Part shown: in pieces, positions 36,141-45,298 of the stretch
Numbering within the stretch: position 1 is the first letter of the stretch
Layout of the letters: each line of letters starts with the position of its first letter
Assembly (NCBI RefSeq): GCF_014196845.1
Contig: NZ_JACIEM010000006.1
Span: forward strand, 124,001 to 188,000
Length of the DNA stretch: 64,000 nt
Direction: 5' to 3'
Origin: Aurantimonas endophytica
GTDB taxonomy: Bacteria > Pseudomonadota > Alphaproteobacteria > Rhizobiales > Rhizobiaceae
Position numbers and translations under genes: made by a program
The notes under the pieces: model-generated
Told to the model about the DNA's origin: nothing
Seen by the model: the letters and a program-made list of their open reading frames with translations, nothing else
Databases searched by the model: none

Positions 36141-38024
36141 ATGACCACCCGGCTTCTGCACGGCGCCATGCTGGCCGTCGCCCTTGCCGGCCTTGTCCTT
36201 GGCGGCGTCTTGTGGTGGCGCGGCGCAGGTGACACGGCGGCGGTGGTATGGGCCGTGGCGACCGGCCCGGTCGTCGCGGTGCTGGCCGGGTCGATCGCCC
36301 TGAAGCTCTGGCAGCGACGGGTCGGCGTCGACGCGATCGCCCTCGTCTCGATGAGCGCGGCGCTGGCGCTCGGCGAGCCGCTCGCGGCGCTGGTCGTGGC
36401 GATCATGTTTGCCGGCGGCAACGTCCTCGAGGATTTCGCGATGCGGCGTGCCGAGGCGGACCTGACGGCGCTGACCGACCGCACGCCGCGCCTCGCCCAC
36501 CGCCAGTCCGACGACGGCTATGTCGACGTTCCCGTCGCCGAGGTCGAGGTGGACGACCGGTTGCTGGTACGTGCGGGGGAGGTTCTGCCGGTCGACGGCG
36601 CGCTGCTCGATAAGGAGGCGAGCCTCGACGAATCCGCCCTTACCGGCGAGCCGATCGCGGTCCGGCACAAGAGCGGCGACGTGCTGCGCAGCGGCAGCGT
36701 CAACGCCGGCGAGACGTTCCACCTGCGCGCCACGGCGCGGGTCGAGGCGAGCGCTTACGCCGGCATCGTGCGCATGGTCGAGGCGGCGCAGACGGAGAAG
36801 GCGCCGTTCATTCGCATGGCCGACCGCTTTGCGATCCTGCTCCTGCCGCTGACGCTGGCGGTTGCCGGGGCGGCCTGGGCGCTGTCGGGCGACCCGATCC
36901 GGGGCCTGGCGGTGCTGGTGGTGGCGACACCGTGCCCGCTGATCCTCGCGGCGCCCGTGGCGCTGATCGGCGGCGTCTCGCGCGCGGCCCGCCGCGGCAT
37001 CCTGATGAAGGGCGGTGCGGCCCTGGAGGCGCTGTCGGAAGTGCGCACGGCGCTGTTCGACAAGACCGGCACCCTGACCGAGGGCGGCGCCCGCCTCGTC
37101 GCGATCCGGACGGCGCCGGGCATCGAGCCGGTGGAGGCGCTGGCGCTCGCCGCTTCGCTCGAGCAGGGTTCGCACCACGTCCTCGCCGAAGCCGTCATGG
37201 ATGCGGCCCGCCAGCGCGGGGCGTCGCTGAGCTTCCCTTCCGAAATCCGCGAGACCCGGGGCGCCGGCATCGAGGGCAGGGTCGAAGGTCGGCTGGTGCG
37301 CGCCGGCTCGCGCCAGATGGTCTGGCCGAACGGCTCCCTGCCCGGATGGGCAGCGCTTGGGAACGAGAGCGAAACGCTCCGGATCTTCGTGAGCATCGAC
37401 GACGAACTGGCCGCCCTTCTGGTGATGGGCGATGCGCTGCGACCGGATGCGGCCGCCACCGTGCAGGCGCTGCGCCGCGCCGGCATCGTCCGCGTCGGCA
37501 TGGTGACGGGCGACGACGCGGCGACGGCGAATGCCATCGATGCCGTCCTCGGTCTCGATTTCGTCCATGCCGACTGCACGCCGGCGCAGAAGGTCGATGT
37601 CGTGCGGGCCGAACATCGCCTCGCCCCGACGATGATGGTGGGTGACGGCATCAACGATGCGCCGGCGCTTGCCGCCGCCAGTGTCGGCATCGCCCTGGGC
37701 GCCCGCGGCGCCACCGCCTCCTCGCAGGCGGCCGACGTCGTCCTTCTCGTCGACAGCATCGACCGCGTTGCCGAGGCGGTCGTCATTGCCCGCCGGTCTC
37801 GCGGCATCGCCATGCAGAGCGTCGTCGTCGGGCTGGCGCTCTCAGGCCTCGGCATGGTCGCCGCCGCCTTCGGCTATTTGACGCCGATTGCCGGCGCGCT
37901 GTTCCAGGAGGCGATCGACGTGGCGGTGATCCTCAACGCCCTGCGAGCCCTGTCCGGGCCCCGTTCGGCGGGACCCGCGCGCGTGACGACGGTTCGGTCG
38001 GCACATTCCCCCGCCCGCCAATGA
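36141..38024 (+). CDS. heavy-metal-translocating P-type ATPase (P1B)
   Basis: A 627-aa metal efflux pump. There is no N-terminal metal-binding HMA domain; the protein starts with two pairs of membrane helices. It has the actuator motif DESALTGEP (about 170), the transport-site motif TPCPL (263-267), the phosphorylation motif DKTGTLT with Asp307, and the hinge GDGINDAPAL. The SQAADVVLL segment follows, and two final helices. A CPx-type site with Pro-Leu after the Cys, combined with the absence of HMA domains, leaves the metal unassigned. No adjacent metal-responsive regulator is seen, although a MerR- or ArsR-type regulator would be usual. Confidence 0.93.
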   Translation: MTTRLLHGAMLAVALAGLVLGGVLWWRGAGDTAAVVWAVATGPVVAVLAGSIALKLWQRRVGVDAIALVSMSAALALGEPLAALVVAIMFAGGNVLEDFAMRRAEADLTALTDRTPRLAHRQSDDGYVDVPVAEVEVDDRLLVRAGEVLPVDGALLDKEASLDESALTGEPIAVRHKSGDVLRSGSVNAGETFHLRATARVEASAYAGIVRMVEAAQTEKAPFIRMADRFAILLLPLTLAVAGAAWALSGDPIRGLAVLVVATPCPLILAAPVALIGGVSRAARRGILMKGGAALEALSEVRTALFDKTGTLTEGGARLVAIRTAPGIEPVEALALAASLEQGSHHVLAEAVMDAARQRGASLSFPSEIRETRGAGIEGRVEGRLVRAGSRQMVWPNGSLPGWAALGNESETLRIFVSIDDELAALLVMGDALRPDAAATVQALRRAGIVRVGMVTGDDAATANAIDAVLGLDFVHADCTPAQKVDVVRAEHRLAPTMMVGDGINDAPALAAASVGIALGARGATASSQAADVVLLVDSIDRVAEAVVIARRSRGIAMQSVVVGLALSGLGMVAAAFGYLTPIAGALFQEAIDVAVILNALRALSGPRSAGPARVTTVRSAHSPARQ

Positions 38025-38280
38025 TCTTGGCCTGCCGGTGAAAGTCTTGACCGGGTGCGGCAGCTCGCCGCACTTGGCGTAACGACTGGCGGAAAGCAGT
38101 CACCCACAGGTCGGCAGGTTCCCACGATCTGTCGTTCACGCGATCGTACACGTTTCGTTGACAGTCCGTGAAGAAACCATTCCGCCCACAAGCGGTTAGC
38201 CCCTCGACGACGATGCACAGACATCGATCATCTCGAAAAAATAGATTAAATCGACATTGCAGAAGAAAGACTGATCACAA

Positions 38281-38697
38281 ATGAGAAACGTTCGTCCTTT
38301 CACTATCGCTGTATTTTCGGCCACTTTGCTCTCCGGCGCGGCGCTGGCGCAGGAAGCGACCCCGCAGATCCCGGGCTCGGACGCGACGATCGAACTGAAC
38401 CGCGCCGCCGAGCGTGAAGCCGTGGCAGCGACGCCGGGCAACGAGACGGCGCCCAAGGTCAACAGCCCGGTCAACGACACGATCGTGCCGGGCAACGACG
38501 CCGAGATCCAGCTGAACCGTGCCGCCGAGCGCGAAGCCGTCGCCGAAGGCGTGACGGGCGGAACGGTTGGTACCGCTGACACCGCCTCGGACGTCCTCGT
38601 CCCGGGCTCCGGCGCGACCTTCTCGCCGAGCACTTCGCCGGTGACCCAGTCGGGTGAGGCTCTGCAGGACACGGCGGACACCACCGTCGTCCAGTAA
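38281..38697 (+). CDS. small secreted repeat protein, hypothetical
   Basis: A 138-aa precursor with a Sec signal peptide (MRNVRPFTIAVFSATLLSGAALA, cleavage expected near Ala-Gln). The mature part is acidic, Thr/Ala/Pro-rich and contains two copies of a block with LNRAAEREAVA (about residues 40-50 and 80-90). Each copy is preceded by a PGSDATI or PGNDAEI lead, and a third partial lead (PGSGATF) follows. No catalytic motif is visible. A strong terminator follows the gene. The ribosome site is weak (AGAAGA). The 38025-38280 gap upstream is AT-rich toward its 3' end and shows no other feature. Function is unknown; it could be an envelope or surface protein. Confidence 0.75.
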   Translation: MRNVRPFTIAVFSATLLSGAALAQEATPQIPGSDATIELNRAAEREAVAATPGNETAPKVNSPVNDTIVPGNDAEIQLNRAAEREAVAEGVTGGTVGTADTASDVLVPGSGATFSPSTSPVTQSGEALQDTADTTVVQ

Positions 38698-38737
38698 GCC
38701 GGAAACCGGGTCGCCGCGACCCGTCCACTGCTTCATC

Positions 38738-38766
38738 AAGGGTCGTCCTCCGGGACGGCCCTTTTT
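38738..38766 (+). terminator. intrinsic terminator after the secreted repeat protein gene
   Basis: Arms AAGGGTCGTCC (38738-38748) and GGACGGCCCTT (38753-38763) pair over 11 bp with one G-U pair and a TCCG tetraloop, followed by T residues to 38766. It lies 40 bases after the stop. Confidence 0.9.
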
Positions 38767-38889
38767 GCGCGCTGTCAGGCGTGGCAAGTCGAACTGCTTC
38801 CCGCGGTGACGCGATGGGCGAGCTGAGTTAGGAACGACGCGTCTGCTGCCGAGATGCCGATACCGAATCGGCCCCTAGAGGAGCCAGCC

Positions 38890-40044
38890 ATGTCGCCAGC
38901 GCCGCACCCTCGGCCAACGCTCAGCCAGGACGCGGCCCGGCGCATCTGGCTCGGCGCGCAGTGCCTCGACCGCATAGCGCCCTTCGGCGCGGGCCCCGCC
39001 GCAACGCCGGCGGCAGTGGCGCAACTCGGCTATGTCCAGATCGACACGATCCATGTCGTCGAACGCTGCCATCATCACATTCTGTGGACGCGGATCCCCG
39101 CCTATGAGCGCGCCGATCTCCACCATGCTCAGAGCGTCGACAAGACCGTCTTCGAATACTGGACCCACGCGCTCGCTTTCGTGCCGACGAGCGACATCGG
39201 CTTCTTCCTGCCCGCGATGAAGCGCCACCGCGCGGCGCCGGCCAAATGGTTCGGCTCGGTGAGCAAGGCCGACAAGCGCAAGGTCCTCGACCTGATCCGC
39301 GAAAACGGCCCGCTCACCATCCGCGACATCGACGACGACGTATTGGTCGACAAGGACCATGCCTGGGCCAGCCGCAAGCCCTCCAAGCGGGCCCTGCAGC
39401 TCGCCTTCTACAATGGCGACCTGGTGGTCTCGGCGCGCGCCGGCATGCTGAAGACCTACGAGCTGACGGATCGGCATTTCGGCTGGGAGAAGCTGCCGCG
39501 CCCCGCGACCGCCCGCCAGGTTCTCGACTACCGGATCGATCGTGCCCTGCGGTCGCAGGGCGTGGCGAGCCTCGACTCGATCTGCCATCTGCAGCCATCC
39601 CTGAAGCCGGCAATCCGCCCGCTGCTCGATGCGCGGGTGAAACGTCGGCAGTTGGTGGAACTGCGGATCGAGGGCGCGGGCGACGCGCCGCACTGGGCGC
39701 TGCCGGAGACGCTCGACACCGTCCCCGAGCCAGGATCGACCCTCGTCCACATCCTGTCGCCCTTCGACCCGCTGGTCATCCAGCGCAAGCGGCTGGCGCA
39801 GTTCTTCGGCTACGCCCATCGCTTCGAGGCCTATGTGCCGAGGGAGAAACGCGTGCTCGGCTATTTCGCGCTGCCGGTGCTGGTCGGCGATCGCATCGTC
39901 GCGGCGCTCGACCTCAAGACCGACCGCGCTGCCGGCAAGGTGCTGATCCAGAAATGGAACTGGGTCGGCGAGGGATCCTCGGCTGACAAGCCGGCGATCG
40001 AGGAAGCGCTGCAGCGCTTCGAGCGGTTCCAGCTGGCAAGGTGA
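38890..40044 (+). CDS. YcaQ-family DNA glycosylase (winged-helix)
   Basis: The 384-aa protein is of the HTH_42/YcaQ (AlkX) family, which unhooks DNA interstrand crosslinks and removes bulky alkylated bases. The catalytic Gln-hydrophobic-Asp motif of the YcaQ branch is present as QID at residues 50-52 (LGYVQIDTIHVVERCHHHILW), distinguishing it from the AlkZ branch that has Gln-x-Gln. Tandem winged-helix segments follow, then the C-terminal beta-barrel region DPLVIQRKRLAQFFGYAHRFEAYVP. ATG 38890 has GAGGAG 7 bases upstream, while the alternative at 38854 has none. Confidence 0.9.
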   Translation: MSPAPHPRPTLSQDAARRIWLGAQCLDRIAPFGAGPAATPAAVAQLGYVQIDTIHVVERCHHHILWTRIPAYERADLHHAQSVDKTVFEYWTHALAFVPTSDIGFFLPAMKRHRAAPAKWFGSVSKADKRKVLDLIRENGPLTIRDIDDDVLVDKDHAWASRKPSKRALQLAFYNGDLVVSARAGMLKTYELTDRHFGWEKLPRPATARQVLDYRIDRALRSQGVASLDSICHLQPSLKPAIRPLLDARVKRRQLVELRIEGAGDAPHWALPETLDTVPEPGSTLVHILSPFDPLVIQRKRLAQFFGYAHRFEAYVPREKRVLGYFALPVLVGDRIVAALDLKTDRAAGKVLIQKWNWVGEGSSADKPAIEEALQRFERFQLAR

Positions 40045-40070
40045 GGATCGCGACGGAAGGGATGGAAGGC

Positions 40071-40358
40071 ATGGACGACGACCACGATGGCGGCACGGCG
40101 GGCTCCAGCCGCCTCTATCTCGTCGTCGCGGAGGGCGGCGCGTCGCTGGCCGAGATTGCCGGCGAACTCGACGCTTTCGCGCTCGCACCGACGATGCTGC
40201 TGGTGCGCACCGGCGAGAGCCGCTCGCGGCTCTACCACTTCGTCAAGCGGCGCGTTTCGCCGGAACGCCTGCTCGTCGCGGGCCTCGACGCGGTACCGAA
40301 GTTCAAGGGCTTTGCCGCCGGCGCGCTCAACTGGCTGCGCCGGACTCCGGCGGATTAG
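40071..40358 (+). CDS. small hypothetical protein downstream of the YcaQ gene
   Basis: A 95-aa soluble protein (from ATG 40071, with GGAAGG 10 bases upstream; ATG 40062 and a GTG at 40041 are alternatives). The core, SSRLYLVVAEGGASLAEIAGEL and RTGESRSRLYHFVKRRV, looks like a compact alpha/beta protein. I do not recognise the family. It begins shortly after the YcaQ-type stop on the same strand and is probably in one operon with it. I cannot infer its role. Confidence 0.6.
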   Translation: MDDDHDGGTAGSSRLYLVVAEGGASLAEIAGELDAFALAPTMLLVRTGESRSRLYHFVKRRVSPERLLVAGLDAVPKFKGFAAGALNWLRRTPAD

Positions 40359-40707
40359 GCGAGGGCCATCCGGCCCGCGAGCGTGATCGCGCCGGCGTAT
40401 GGTCGCTGCTCACGAAGGTTTCATGTCGAGTTTAACGCGCGTTTCCATGGGAGACGAGCACAGGATCACGGGTCTTCTGCGTGCTGTAACCCCGCGTAAA
40501 CCGGGCCTGCGGCAGGATCCTCCGCAACGGAGGCCAGGCGTCGGTTGCCGCGATCTTCCGGCATGCGAACGGCGCCGTGTCGCCGACCTGCCAGTGTCGC
40601 CGCCGTGCACTACGCAACGGCAGCCCGATCGGCTAGGGAACCTGTAATTCACAACGCTCGAGCGCAACCAGGCTGGTTGCCCGATCCGCAACGACGAGGA
40701 AGACGAC
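40359..40707. other. intergenic stretch upstream of the lytic transglycosylase gene
   Basis: About 350 bases without a gene. A short perfect hairpin, CCTCCG/CGGAGG with a 3-base loop, lies at 40519-40533. I looked for a riboswitch or small RNA and found no matching consensus. Confidence 0.35.
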
Positions 40708-41535
40708 ATGATGGCCAGACTGAAGAACGCGAGAAGGCTCGCCGCAATGGCGGCTTTGGCGCTCGGTGTGACCGCCGGCCCGGCATTGGCCGCCCAGTGC
40801 GGCAACAGCGCCGCGGGCTTCAACGAATGGAAGCAGCAGTTCGCCGCCGAGGCCCAGCAGGCCGGCATCTCGCAGCGGACGATCCAGTCGGCGCTGATGC
40901 CGACCCAGTACTCGTCCAAGGTCGTCAGCCTCGACCGCAACCAGCATTCGATGAACATCTCGCTGGAAGCGTTCATGGAACGCCGCGCGCCGGCATCCTT
41001 CGTCGCCAAGGGCAAGCGCATCATCCAGCAGAACGCCCGCCTGCTCGACGCCGTCGAGCAGCGCTACGGCGTCCAGAAGGAAGTGCTGGTCGCGATCTGG
41101 GGCATGGAAACCGGCTTCGGCGCCAATTCCGGAAACATGAACATCTTCTCGTCGCTGGCGACGCTGTCCTATGACTGCCGCCGCTCGGCCTTCTTCACCG
41201 AGGAACTGCTGGCTGCGCTCATGATCGTCGAGCGTGGCGACATGCAGCCGAGCCAGATGCGCGGCGCCTGGGCCGGCGAAATCGGCCAGACCCAGTTCCT
41301 CGCCAAGAACTATCTGCGCTTTGCCGTCGACGGCGACGGCAACGGCCGCCGTGACCTGATCAACTCGACGCCGGACGTGCTGTACTCGACCGCCAACTTC
41401 CTGCGCCAGCACGGCTGGCAGCCGGGTGCTGGCTACCAGGAAGGCCAGCCGAACTTCGCCCGCCTGCGCGACTGGAACCGCGCGGGCGTCTACCAGAAGG
41501 CCCTGGCACTGTTCGCGACCAAGCTCGCCAACTAA
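40708..41535 (+). CDS. lytic murein transglycosylase (MltB-like)
   Basis: The 275-aa secreted enzyme cleaves the glycan strand of peptidoglycan, forming 1,6-anhydro-muramyl ends. It has a Sec signal peptide (about residues 1-28, ending AGPALAA). The catalytic Glu134 lies in AIWGMETGFGANSG, followed by ATLSYDCRRSAFFTEELLAAL, GAWAGEIGQTQFLAKNYLRFAVDGDGN and the C-terminal DVLYSTANFLRQHGW segment, all MltB-family. It is somewhat short and lacks a C-terminal peptidoglycan-binding domain. GAGGAAG precedes ATG 40708. Confidence 0.93.
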   Translation: MMARLKNARRLAAMAALALGVTAGPALAAQCGNSAAGFNEWKQQFAAEAQQAGISQRTIQSALMPTQYSSKVVSLDRNQHSMNISLEAFMERRAPASFVAKGKRIIQQNARLLDAVEQRYGVQKEVLVAIWGMETGFGANSGNMNIFSSLATLSYDCRRSAFFTEELLAALMIVERGDMQPSQMRGAWAGEIGQTQFLAKNYLRFAVDGDGNGRRDLINSTPDVLYSTANFLRQHGWQPGAGYQEGQPNFARLRDWNRAGVYQKALALFATKLAN

Positions 41536-41568
41536 CAACGACAGGCTTTCGGCCCGTACAGTCAGGCG

Positions 41569-41595
41569 ACGCCCCGGTCATCGACCGGGGCGTTT
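41569..41595 (+). terminator. intrinsic terminator after the lytic transglycosylase gene
   Basis: Arms ACGCCCCGGTC (41569-41579) and GACCGGGGCGT (41583-41593) form a perfect 11-bp stem with a 3-base loop, followed by TT. It sits between convergent genes and probably serves both. Confidence 0.8.
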
Positions 41596-41612
41596 GCGTA
41601 TCCGCCGCTGGT

Positions 41613-42344
41613 TCAGGCGGCGTCGAGCTCTGGATAGTGGCGGAAGATCCCGTCCTCGTTGAACGCCATGCGCCGATCGCTCTTCAGATAGGCGGCGACC
41701 GGCTTGTGGGCCGCGACCCGGTCACGCAGCGCCGTCACCCGCGGATAATCGGCCATCAGCGTCTGCATCCGCTTGGGGAAAGCGTAGGCGAGCCCCTCGA
41801 CGGTCTGGAACAGGCCGAGATCGGCGTGGCTGAGCCTGTCCCCGACGAGATAGGCGTCGCCATTCGGGTTGCGGGCCAGCAACTGCTCGTACCAGCCGAG
41901 GAATTTCGGCATCCGCTCGTCGCGAAATTCTTCCGCCCGCCGTTTTGCTTCCGGCTTCTGGTCCTCGTAGTAGAGCCCGACCCCGACCGGATGGTGGACG
42001 TCGTGCGCCTCGGCAACGAGATCGGCGGTGGTCAGGGCCACCGAGCGGGCGAAATGGCGCTCGGGCTCGGTCAGCGGGGCGAGGCCGTGGCGTTCGCCGA
42101 CATAGGCCGAGATCTCGGCCGCCTGGGCGACGACGATGTCGTCGTCGACGAGAAACGGCGGCGCGAAGGGGATGAAGGCGCCGCGTTCGCCCTCCATGAA
42201 GGCCGTCATCGCTGCCATGCCGCCGCCATCCGATGCGGGCAGCCTTGCGACGTCGCGATAGGGGGCCTCGGCCGCCTCGAGCACGAGGCGCGGATACTCG
42301 CCGCGGCCGGGGATCATCGGCCAGTAATAGAGGTCGTAAGCCAT
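41613..42344 (-). CDS. glutathione S-transferase-like protein
   Basis: A 243-aa protein with an N-terminal thioredoxin-like domain (DLYYWPMIPGRGEYPRLVLEA, about residues 1-85, PPFLVDDD at the cis-Pro position) and an all-helical C-terminal domain (about 95-243) with YLVGDRLSHADLGLFQTVEGL, which contains the GST N-capping motif region. It probably conjugates glutathione to electrophiles; the substrate is unknown. It converges with the lytic transglycosylase. Confidence 0.9.
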   Translation of the reverse strand: MAYDLYYWPMIPGRGEYPRLVLEAAEAPYRDVARLPASDGGGMAAMTAFMEGERGAFIPFAPPFLVDDDIVVAQAAEISAYVGERHGLAPLTEPERHFARSVALTTADLVAEAHDVHHPVGVGLYYEDQKPEAKRRAEEFRDERMPKFLGWYEQLLARNPNGDAYLVGDRLSHADLGLFQTVEGLAYAFPKRMQTLMADYPRVTALRDRVAAHKPVAAYLKSDRRMAFNEDGIFRHYPELDAA

Positions 42345-42710
42345 GGGACGCTCCGGTCATTCGCTTCTTCGTTTCAGGTGTAACGGTCTCGCGCGACGTC
42401 AACCGGTGAGAACATCCGATCGATCGGCATTCGCCTCAGGGTGGCAGCAGTAACTCCGCGGGCATTGCCACGCCGACAAAGCCCGGCAGATCAGGACGCG
42501 GCTGCCGCGGCCTGCGCAAAACCCACAGAAATTATCTGGCCGTCTTACCAACCTCGGTCTCGATCCGACGGCTGCCTGCGTTCGCGCCGCCCTTACGTCA
42601 TGCCAATTTGTTAGGCTTCCGGGCTCTGGACATCTTCAAATCCTCGGGTGACACATAAGGCCTGGTGCAGCGCCGTGGGCCGCGCTGCCGCCGTATCGCG
42701 AGGATCCAGA
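42345..42710. other. intergenic region between the GST and opp operons
   Basis: About 370 bases of divergent upstream sequence. No gene, tRNA or riboswitch is recognised. The frame from 42648 leading into the binding-protein gene lacks a signal-peptide context and is treated as leader sequence. A promoter for the opp operon is expected here. Confidence 0.35.
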
Positions 42711-44297
42711 ATGATTTTTGCCTTCCGCCGCGCAGCCGCCGCGCTCGCGCTTTCCACCGTGCTCGGCGTCAGCGCCGCCGGTGCCGTCCAGCTCAACCTT
42801 CACAATGGCGGTGACGTGGCGTCGCTGGATCCCCAGCGCCTGTCGGGCGACTGGGAGAACCGCGTCTCGGGAGACATCTTCGAAGGTCTGATGACCGAAG
42901 ATGCCAAGGCCGAGCCGGTGCCGGGCCAGGCGGAGAGCTATACGCTCTCCGACGACAAGCTCGTCTACACCTTCAAGCTGCGCGAGGACGCCAAGTGGTC
43001 CGATGGCGAGCCGGTGACGGCGGACGACTTCGTCTTCGCCTTCCGCCGGCTCCTCGACCCGGCCAACGCGTCCGAATACGCCTATCTGCAATACGCCATC
43101 AGGAATGCCGAGAAGATCAACAAGGGCGAGATCACCGATCCCGAGCAGCTCGGCGTCAAGGCGATCGACGACCGGACGCTGGAGATCACGCTCGAGCAGC
43201 CGACGCCATATTTCCTCGGCGCGCTGACCCATTACACCGCCTATCCGGTTCCCAAGCATGTCATCGAGGAGAAGGGCGGCGACTGGGTCCAGATCGACAA
43301 TATCGTCACCAACGGGCCCTACCGGCCGATCGAGTGGATCCCCGGCAGCCACGTGCTGACCGAGAAGAACCCCGAATGGTACGACAGCGAGAGTCTGGCC
43401 ATCGACGGCGTCAAGTTCTTCACGCTGGAGGACAATGCCGCCGCGCTCCGCCGCTACCGCGCCGGCGAGTTCGACATCATCACCGCCTTCCCGACTGACC
43501 AGTACGAATGGCTCGAGGAGAACCTGCCGGGCGAGGCACATGTCGCGCCCTTCGCCGGCCTCTATTACTACGTCGTCAATTCGAGCAAGCCGCCCTTCGA
43601 CGATGCCAAGGTGCGCCAGGCGCTGTCGATGGCCGTCTATCGCGAGGTGATCGGGCCGGACATCCTCGGCACCGGCGAACTGCCAGCCTATGGCTGGGTG
43701 CCGCCGGGCATGGCCAATTACGACGGGCCGGACGTCAAGGTCGACTGGTCCGAGCTGCCTTATCCGGAAAAGCTGGAACAGGCCAAGGCGCTGCTCGCCG
43801 AGGCCGGCTACGGGCCGGACGAGCCGCTGAACGTGACGCTGCGCTACAACACCGACGACAACCACAAGCGCGTCGCGGTGGCGATCGCCGCCATGTGGAA
43901 GCCGCTGGGCGTCAATGTCGAGCTGCTCAACACCGAGGTGAAGGTGCATTACGCGGACCTTCGCCAGGGCGACTTCCAGGTGGCGCGGGCCGGCTGGCTG
44001 GCCGACTACAACGACCCCGACAACTTCCTCAATCTCCTGAAATCCGGCGTCGAGATGAATTACGGCCGGTGGACCAACCCGGACTTCGACCGGCTGCTGA
44101 CCGAGGCCGCCGCAAGCACCGACATGGCGGCGCGCGCCGATCTCCTGAAGCAGGCCGAGACGCTCGCCATGGCCGAGACGGCGGCGATCCCGATCTATTT
44201 CTACGCCTCGCGCAGCGTCGTCTCGCCGAAGATCTCCGGCTACGAGGACAATGCCTTCGACATCCATCGCACCCGCTGGCTCACCAAGGCCGAGTGA
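42711..44297 (+). CDS. oppA: oligopeptide ABC transporter, substrate-binding protein
   Basis: The 528-aa periplasmic receptor is of the OppA/DppA (SBP_bac_5) family. It has a Sec signal peptide (residues 1-26, ending SAAGA). Conserved blocks are LNLHNGGDVASLDPQRLSG, YTFKLREDAKWSDGEPVTADDFVFAFRRLLDP and the Tyr-rich AYLQYAIRNAEKI. C-terminal blocks are VQIDNIVTNGPYRPIEW and DFQVARAGWLADYNDPDNFL, the OppA-type pocket segment. ATG 42711 has AGGAT upstream. It is the first gene of oppABCDF, for peptide uptake. Confidence 0.93.
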   Translation: MIFAFRRAAAALALSTVLGVSAAGAVQLNLHNGGDVASLDPQRLSGDWENRVSGDIFEGLMTEDAKAEPVPGQAESYTLSDDKLVYTFKLREDAKWSDGEPVTADDFVFAFRRLLDPANASEYAYLQYAIRNAEKINKGEITDPEQLGVKAIDDRTLEITLEQPTPYFLGALTHYTAYPVPKHVIEEKGGDWVQIDNIVTNGPYRPIEWIPGSHVLTEKNPEWYDSESLAIDGVKFFTLEDNAAALRRYRAGEFDIITAFPTDQYEWLEENLPGEAHVAPFAGLYYYVVNSSKPPFDDAKVRQALSMAVYREVIGPDILGTGELPAYGWVPPGMANYDGPDVKVDWSELPYPEKLEQAKALLAEAGYGPDEPLNVTLRYNTDDNHKRVAVAIAAMWKPLGVNVELLNTEVKVHYADLRQGDFQVARAGWLADYNDPDNFLNLLKSGVEMNYGRWTNPDFDRLLTEAAASTDMAARADLLKQAETLAMAETAAIPIYFYASRSVVSPKISGYEDNAFDIHRTRWLTKAE

Positions 44298-44317
44298 GCG
44301 TGGCACGCCTGTCGAGC

Positions 44318-44344
44318 GGGAGGGCGGCGCCGGGCCGCCTTCCC
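44318..44344 (+). other. hairpin between oppA and oppB
   Basis: Arms GGGAGGGCGGC (44318-44328) and GCCGCCTTCCC (44334-44344) pair over 11 bp with one G-U pair and a 5-base loop. No T run follows. Its place, 20 bases after the binding-protein stop, fits selective stabilisation or attenuation. Confidence 0.6.
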
Positions 44345-44374
44345 GTCGTGTCCCCGTCGGGGGAGTGCTGAGCG

Positions 44375-45298
44375 ATGCTGGCCTTCGCCCTCAGACGTCT
44401 CCTGTCGACCATCCCGGTCCTCCTGATCGCCGTCACCGCCTGCTTCTTCATCCTGCGGCTCGCCCCCGGCGGACCGTTCGATCAGGAACGCGCGCTGCCG
44501 CCCGAGGTGCTGGCCAACCTGCGGGCCTACTACCACCTCGATGATCCGCTGATCATGCAGTACCTGCGCTATCTCGGGCGGCTGGCGCAGTTCGATCTCG
44601 GCCCGTCCTTCGTCACCAAGGACTTCACGGTGGCGCGCCAGCTCGCCATAGGCCTGCCCTACACGCTGATCCTCGGCGGCACGGCCTTCGTGGTGGCCGT
44701 TCTCGGCGGGATCGCTGCCGGCATCTATGGGGCGCTCTACCAGAACCGCGCCGCCGACTATGCCATCGCCGCTTTGGTGATGGCTGGGCTGGTCGTGCCG
44801 AACTTCCTGGTCGCGCCGATCCTGCAGCTGGTCTTCGGCATCAAGCTCGACTGGCTCCCGGTCGGCGGCTGGGGCGACGGGTCGCTGCGGTTCCTGGCCC
44901 TACCGGTGATCGTGCTCGCCCTGCCGCACATCGCGCGGATCTCGCGGCTGATGCGCGGCTCGATGATCGAGACGCTGAACGCCAATTTCGTCAAGACCGC
45001 CCGGGCCAAGGGGATCGGCCGGCGCCGCATCATCCTGCGCCATGCGCTGCGCCCGGCGCTGACGCCGGTCGTTTCCTATCTCGGGCCCGCCGCCGGCTAC
45101 CTCCTCACCGGCTCGATCGTCGTCGAGCAGATCTTCGGTCTTCCGGGCATCGGGCGCTATTTCATCGGCGCCGCCCTCAACCGCGACTACGGCATGGTGC
45201 TCGGTACGGTGATCTTCTACATGGTGCTGATCGTCGTCCTGAACCTCCTGGTCGATCTCGCCTATGCCTGGCTGGACCCCAAGGTGCGGACGCGATGA
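44375..45298 (+). CDS. oppB: oligopeptide ABC transporter permease OppB
   Basis: The 307-aa BPD_transp_1 permease has six helices. The N-terminal LAFALRRLLSTIPVLLIAV helix is typical of OppB/DppB, and the ATPase-contact EAA loop is ETLNANFVKTARAKGIGRRRI. The family C-terminus YAWLDPKVRTR is present. The stop overlaps oppC by 4 bases. Confidence 0.94.
   Translation: MLAFALRRLLSTIPVLLIAVTACFFILRLAPGGPFDQERALPPEVLANLRAYYHLDDPLIMQYLRYLGRLAQFDLGPSFVTKDFTVARQLAIGLPYTLILGGTAFVVAVLGGIAAGIYGALYQNRAADYAIAALVMAGLVVPNFLVAPILQLVFGIKLDWLPVGGWGDGSLRFLALPVIVLALPHIARISRLMRGSMIETLNANFVKTARAKGIGRRRIILRHALRPALTPVVSYLGPAAGYLLTGSIVVEQIFGLPGIGRYFIGAALNRDYGMVLGTVIFYMVLIVVLNLLVDLAYAWLDPKVRTR

Noticed and set aside
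35754-37616. Upstream extension of the minus-strand quinone-reductase frame
   Set aside because: The extra 620 codons are the antisense of the P-type ATPase. The flavodoxin-like fold begins at ATG 35753.
40400-40640. Possible riboswitch (cobalamin-like) before the lytic transglycosylase gene
   Set aside because: The GCCACTG box and the surrounding core pairs were not found; only a short hairpin (40519-40533) is present.
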